Notes under the pieces: model-generated
Told to the model about the DNA's origin: nothing
Seen by the model: only the letters and a program-made list of their open reading frames with translations
The model's database searches: none
Source of the DNA: Myxococcales bacterium
Lineage (GTDB): Bacteria > Myxococcota_A > Polyangia > Polyangiales > Ga0077539
DNA: 64,000 bases
Direction: 5' to 3'
NCBI GenBank assembly: GCA_030652255.1
Contig: JAUSAZ010000089.1
Coordinates: forward strand, 1 to 64,000
Program-made: the position numbers and the translations under genes
In this document: positions 61,037-64,000 of the stretch, one piece after another
How the letters are laid out: every line of letters starts with the position of its first letter
How positions within the stretch are numbered: position 1 is the stretch's first letter

Positions 61037-62755
61037 GTGAGCGCAGACTCGATCGTGCCGTCGGGCGACCCCAGCCAGCCGTCGTCTGCCGACGAGAGCG
61101 CCGCGCCGCGCACCGGCCGCGCCCGCCTCGAGCGCCGGGTGCCGCTCCAGGTGTGGCTCTACCCCTTCCTGTTCCTGCTCGGCGCGTCGGCGCTGATCTT
61201 CCTGACCACGTTCTGGCTCGACGCGCGGCGCCTCCCCAAGGCCCCCGCCCTCCTCTGGAACCTCACCCACTACGCCGGCGCCGAGATCGGCGACCTGCTG
61301 CGCGACGTGAGCCAGCTCGTGACGGCGCTGCTCGGCGTGGCCATCTCGGTGGTGGCCATCATCGTCGAGCTCGCGGCCAACCGGTACACCCACAAGATCA
61401 CCGAGCTCTTCTTCCGCTCGACGGTGAACTTCTCCGTCATGGGCTTCTTCGTCATCGCGGCCATCGACTCCATCTGGGTGTCGTTCACCATCCGGGAGGA
61501 GTTCATGCCCGTCTGGGGGACGCTCACCTCCATGGCGCTGATGACCCTGAGCATGCTGCTCCTGCTGCCCTACTTCGCCTTCGTCTTCGACTTCCTCAAC
61601 CCCCTCAACATCGTCGAGCGCATCCGCTCGGAGACGCTCTCCATCATCCGCGACGCGCCCGCCAGCATCACCACCGCGCGGCGCAGCGCCGAGGTCGTGC
61701 AGCAGGGCGCCGCCGACGGCACCGAGCAGCTCTCGGACGTGGTGCTCAACGCCATGGCCAACCACGACGGCGCCATCGCCATCGCGAGCGTCACCGCCCT
61801 CGGCGACCTCGGCCAGGACTACCTCGTCGTGAAGGGCGCCCTCCCCCTCGACTGGTTCGTCATCACCGACGCCGTCGCGCAGAACCCCGACTTCGTCTCC
61901 ATGTCCCCGGAGGTGCTCGAGTCCGTCGGGCGCGAGCGCGACTGGTTCGAGTTCAAGCTCCTGCGGCAGTTCCAGACCATCTACCAGGGCGGGCTCGGGG
62001 GCAGCCGCGAGCTCTGCTACGTCGTCGCCATCAAGACCCGCGAGCTCGCCGAGAGCGCCATGGAGCGCAACGAGCCCCGGGTCGTCTCGCTCTGCATCAA
62101 GTTCTTCAACACGTACCTGCGCAGCACCGTCAACAGCCGCGACGTGCGCACGGCCTACAACGTCTTCCACCAGTACCGCCTGCTCGCCGACACGGCGCTG
62201 CGCCGCAACGAGGGCCACTTCGCCGTCGAGATCGCGCGGTACTTCAAATACTACGGCCAGCTGGCCTTCAACGCCGACCTCGGCTTCATCCTCGAGACCT
62301 CGGCGTACGACCTCTGCACCCTCAACGAGATCGCGTTCAACCTCCAGTCCCCGGAGCGCAAGGAGCTCCTCCACATCTTCCTCCAGGTCGACAAGGAGGG
62401 CGACGGCGGCACCCGCGAGGCCTCCCTCAAGGGCGTGCGCAAGGCGCAGGTGAAGCTCGCCACCTGGTACCTGCTGCACCGCGACGAGGTCTCCGCGCGC
62501 GAGGTGTTCCGCGACATGCGCTACGAGAGCCCCGCGCGGCTCGCGTCCATCCGCGACGAGATCCTCTCGGTCACCTCGCCGGAGTTCTGGGAGATTACCG
62601 ACCGCGGGACCAACTTCGACTTCATCCCCGCCGCCCGGAAGCGTCAGCTCGTGGAGTTCTTCGGCTGGTTCGGCGACACCATCCCCGCGCCCCGCGTCGG
62701 CCTCGTGCCCGACGACGACCCGGGCGAGCGCCAGGCCCCCGCCGACGTCCCCTGA
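61037..62755 (+). CDS. Predicted membrane protein, DUF2254-like
   Basis: 572 aa from a GTG. Four predicted helices in the N-terminal third: QVWLYPFLFLLGASALIFL (about 36-60), LVTALLGVAISVVAIIVEL (about 93-112), FSVMGFFVIAAIDSIWVSF and LMTLSMLLLLPYFAFVF. A large soluble helical C-terminal part (about 190-560) follows. This matches the DUF2254 layout, though without the family profile I give it moderate weight. Function unknown; on the same strand as, 48 bp after, the FGE-like gene. Confidence 0.68.
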   Translation: MSADSIVPSGDPSQPSSADESAAPRTGRARLERRVPLQVWLYPFLFLLGASALIFLTTFWLDARRLPKAPALLWNLTHYAGAEIGDLLRDVSQLVTALLGVAISVVAIIVELAANRYTHKITELFFRSTVNFSVMGFFVIAAIDSIWVSFTIREEFMPVWGTLTSMALMTLSMLLLLPYFAFVFDFLNPLNIVERIRSETLSIIRDAPASITTARRSAEVVQQGAADGTEQLSDVVLNAMANHDGAIAIASVTALGDLGQDYLVVKGALPLDWFVITDAVAQNPDFVSMSPEVLESVGRERDWFEFKLLRQFQTIYQGGLGGSRELCYVVAIKTRELAESAMERNEPRVVSLCIKFFNTYLRSTVNSRDVRTAYNVFHQYRLLADTALRRNEGHFAVEIARYFKYYGQLAFNADLGFILETSAYDLCTLNEIAFNLQSPERKELLHIFLQVDKEGDGGTREASLKGVRKAQVKLATWYLLHRDEVSAREVFRDMRYESPARLASIRDEILSVTSPEFWEITDRGTNFDFIPAARKRQLVEFFGWFGDTIPAPRVGLVPDDDPGERQAPADVP

Positions 62756-62799
62756 GTGATCCAGCGCGGGTCTGCGAGCCGCCGCAGTCTGTACGAAGG

Positions 62800-62820
62800 T
62801 TGCGCACATAGATCGCGCAA
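62800..62820 (+). promoter_or_regulatory. Operator-like dyad upstream of the small-ORF pair
   Basis: TTGCGC-N9-GCGCAA, six perfect inverted bases on each side, in the 62756-63038 intergenic stretch. It could be a repressor site. A separate small hairpin CTCCTC/GAGGAG (62926-62942) hides the ribosome-binding site of the leader ORF. No full promoter was recognised. Confidence 0.4.
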
Positions 62821-62949
62821 GACGCGGACAACGAAGCCGCACCGGGTCCCCGGCATGGCGCCGCGGCTCCTGAATTGTCCGGTTTTCCACGGATCTGCTG
62901 GCATGGAATGAGAGCTGCACAGGTGCTCCTCCGACCGAGGAGAACCACC

Positions 62950-63039
62950 GTGAAGAGGACGATCGGCGCCTACGCGCCTGGGCATCAGGAGAATGGGTTT
63001 GTCACCGGGCGGTCGCTGCGACCGCGAGGGGGTCGCTGA
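62950..63039 (+). CDS. Possible 29-codon leader ORF coupled to the next gene
   Basis: GTG start at 62950 with GAGGAG 7 nt before it. It encodes 29 residues beginning VKRTIGAYAPGH and ending RPRGGR, and its TGA (63037-63039) shares the A with the ATG of the following gene (TGATG), a typical translational-coupling junction. No similarity recognised; it might be a regulatory leader peptide, or chance. Confidence 0.35.
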   Translation: MKRTIGAYAPGHQENGFVTGRSLRPRGGR

Positions 63040-63296
63040 TGGGCGCCCGCTTCGTCGTCACCAGCGGCGCCGAGCTGTTGAAGGGCATGACCTGCGGGAG
63101 GGTTCAGCTCCCGAAGGGCGAGACGCCCATCGACTCGGTCGTGCGTCGCATCCACCGCGAGACCGGCCTGCGCCTCCTGAACGTGAAGCAGGACACCTCC
63201 GGCGAGGACGCCACGGTGAGCCACTACGAGATCCTGCTCGGGCGGGGTCGCGCCAAGGCCGTGGCCGGCGCCATCCGGGTGACCATCACCCTCTAG
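63039..63296 (+). CDS. Small conserved-looking hypothetical protein
   Basis: 85 aa, ATG start joined to a possible leader ORF (TGATG). Soluble, with a beta-alpha-beta look: MGARFVVTSGAELLKGM, ETPIDSVVRRIHRETGLRLLNVKQD, ending AGAIRVTITL. No signal peptide. No family recognised. It converges on the glycosyltransferase gene across a hairpin. Confidence 0.5.
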   Translation: MGARFVVTSGAELLKGMTCGRVQLPKGETPIDSVVRRIHRETGLRLLNVKQDTSGEDATVSHYEILLGRGRAKAVAGAIRVTITL

Positions 63297-63318
63297 GCGG
63301 GCCGCGCTCGCGCCCGCC
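63296..63318. terminator. Hairpin between convergent genes
   Basis: GGCGGGC/GCCCGCC, 7 pairs with a 9-nt loop, beginning at the last base of the small gene's stop codon and lying just before the glycosyltransferase stop. Likely a shared bidirectional terminator. No T tract. Confidence 0.45.
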
Positions 63319-63322
63319 GCCG

Positions 63323-64000
63323 CTACATCCGCCCGCGCATCGCGTCGAGGCGCAGCTTCCAGACCATCACCACGGCCTCGGCGAAGATCTTCCGGGACAT
63401 CTTCGAGGCCCCCGCCCGCCGGTCGACGAAGAGGATCGGCACCTCGGCCACGCGCAGCCCACGGAGCACGGCGCGGTAGGTCAGCTCGATCTGGAACGAG
63501 TACCCGTTGCTCTTCACCCCATCGAGGTCGATGCGCTCGAGCGCGTGGCGGGTGAAGGCCTTGTAGCCCGAGGTGAGGTCGCGCACGTCGAGGCCGAGGA
63601 TGGTGCGCGCGTACACGCTGCCGCCCTTCGACACGAGGTGCCGACCGGGCCCCCAGCCCTCGACGCCGCCGCCGGGGATGTTGCGCGAGCCGACCACCAC
63701 GTCGGCGCCCGCCTCGATGGCGCGGATGAACTCGGGCACGTACCGCGGGTCGTGCGAGAGGTCGGTGTCCATCTCGAAGACCACGTCGTAGCCCTCCGAG
63801 AGCGCCCAGCGGAAGCCCTCGAGGTAGGCCGTGCCGAGCCCCAGCTTGCCGGCGCGGTGGCGCACCCGGACCCGCGGGTCGCGCGCGGCGACCTCGTCGG
63901 CGAGCTCGCCGGTGCCGTCGGGCGAGCGGTCGTCGACCACCAGCACGTCGACCTGCGGGGCCACGGCGAAGAGGGCGTCGAGGAAGGCGTGGAGGTTCTC
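63323..64000 (-). CDS. Dolichol-phosphate mannosyltransferase-like GT2 glycosyltransferase (3' part; start outside window)
   Basis: 226 codons are visible, running off the right edge. The first visible residues (ENLHAFLDALFAVAPQVDVLVVDDRSPDGTG) and EMDTDLSHDPRYVPEFI, VVGSRNIPGGG, SGYKAFTRHALERI match DPM1/polyprenol-phosphate mannosyl (or glucosyl) transferases of GT2. The DTD motif binds the metal and nucleotide sugar. It ends FAEAVVMVWKLRLDAMRGRM with no C-terminal membrane helices, so it is the short, DPM1-type form. The reading frame continues upstream past base 64000; a GTG at 63964 is internal. Confidence 0.9.
   Translation of the reverse strand, partial: ENLHAFLDALFAVAPQVDVLVVDDRSPDGTGELADEVAARDPRVRVRHRAGKLGLGTAYLEGFRWALSEGYDVVFEMDTDLSHDPRYVPEFIRAIEAGADVVVGSRNIPGGGVEGWGPGRHLVSKGGSVYARTILGLDVRDLTSGYKAFTRHALERIDLDGVKSNGYSFQIELTYRAVLRGLRVAEVPILFVDRRAGASKMSRKIFAEAVVMVWKLRLDAMRGRM

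Noticed and set aside
62622-62985. Minus-strand frames of about 110 codons around the DUF2254 3' end
   Set aside because: No start context, low-complexity Arg/Ser sequence and overlap with a clear gene end.

Overview
The window is very GC-rich, densely packed chromosomal DNA that looks like a myxobacterium (Myxococcota, probably a Polyangia/Sandaracinaceae-type lineage). The supporting signs are a Ser/Thr kinase fused to a sigma-54 activator, a receiver protein with a probable DUF4388/PATAN-type region, two tandem giant TPR-type proteins, and many lipoproteins with Asp/Pro/Gly-rich linkers. I saw no rRNA, tRNA, CRISPR array or insertion sequence. The taxonomic assignment is inference from gene content.

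Layout. 1-10 kb: the end of an ExbB/TolQ-type gene; truD; a beta-lactamase-fold hydrolase overlapping an M48-like lipoprotein and two further envelope genes; two hypothetical envelope genes; an SCP2 protein with a clear promoter and terminator; a CaiB-family CoA transferase/racemase; a degenerate receiver protein; and a membrane protein of unknown role. 10.2-15.6 kb: a roughly 1,560-residue kinase/ATPase-TPR/GAF/sigma-54 activator/Fis regulator, then an Fe/Mn superoxide dismutase. 15.7-27.3 kb: secreted lipoproteins, a barrel-like protein, a MacAB/Lol-like export operon (adaptor, permease, ATPase), a lipoprotein overlapping RNase R, and a PQQ-type propeller. 27.3-38.6 kb: two giant overlapping TPR-type genes and a receiver regulator. 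38.7-40.2 kb: pyrR-pyrB.

40.2-42.2 kb is the only accessory-looking segment. It holds a small gene, a truncated metallopeptidase-like remnant, a roughly 280-bp inverted duplication, an array of eight ATCG-led units with a 21-22 bp period ending 12 bp before a MerR-like HTH gene, and a large palindrome. This array is the most unexpected structure in the window and has the form of a cooperative operator or iteron array.

42.2-45.6 kb: a fatty-acid desaturase facing the rpsP-khpA-rimM-trmD-RNA methyltransferase ribosome/tRNA operon. 45.8-50.2 kb: a phosphoesterase-like/multihaem cytochrome lipoprotein, an RlpA-like protein, small envelope proteins and a GAF histidine kinase. 50.3-59.6 kb: a DTW-domain protein with an unusual C-terminal extension, facing a minus-strand run of SLBB export lipoprotein, DUF3025, single-chain xanthine dehydrogenase, CrtC-like protein and carotenoid-desaturase-like FAD enzyme; the last three overlap and should be translationally coupled. 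59.7-64 kb: an FGE-like lipoprotein, a DUF2254-like membrane protein, a small protein behind a possible 29-codon leader ORF, and the 3' part of a dolichol-phosphate-mannose-synthase-type glycosyltransferase.

All product names are from reading the translations by eye. No database search was run.
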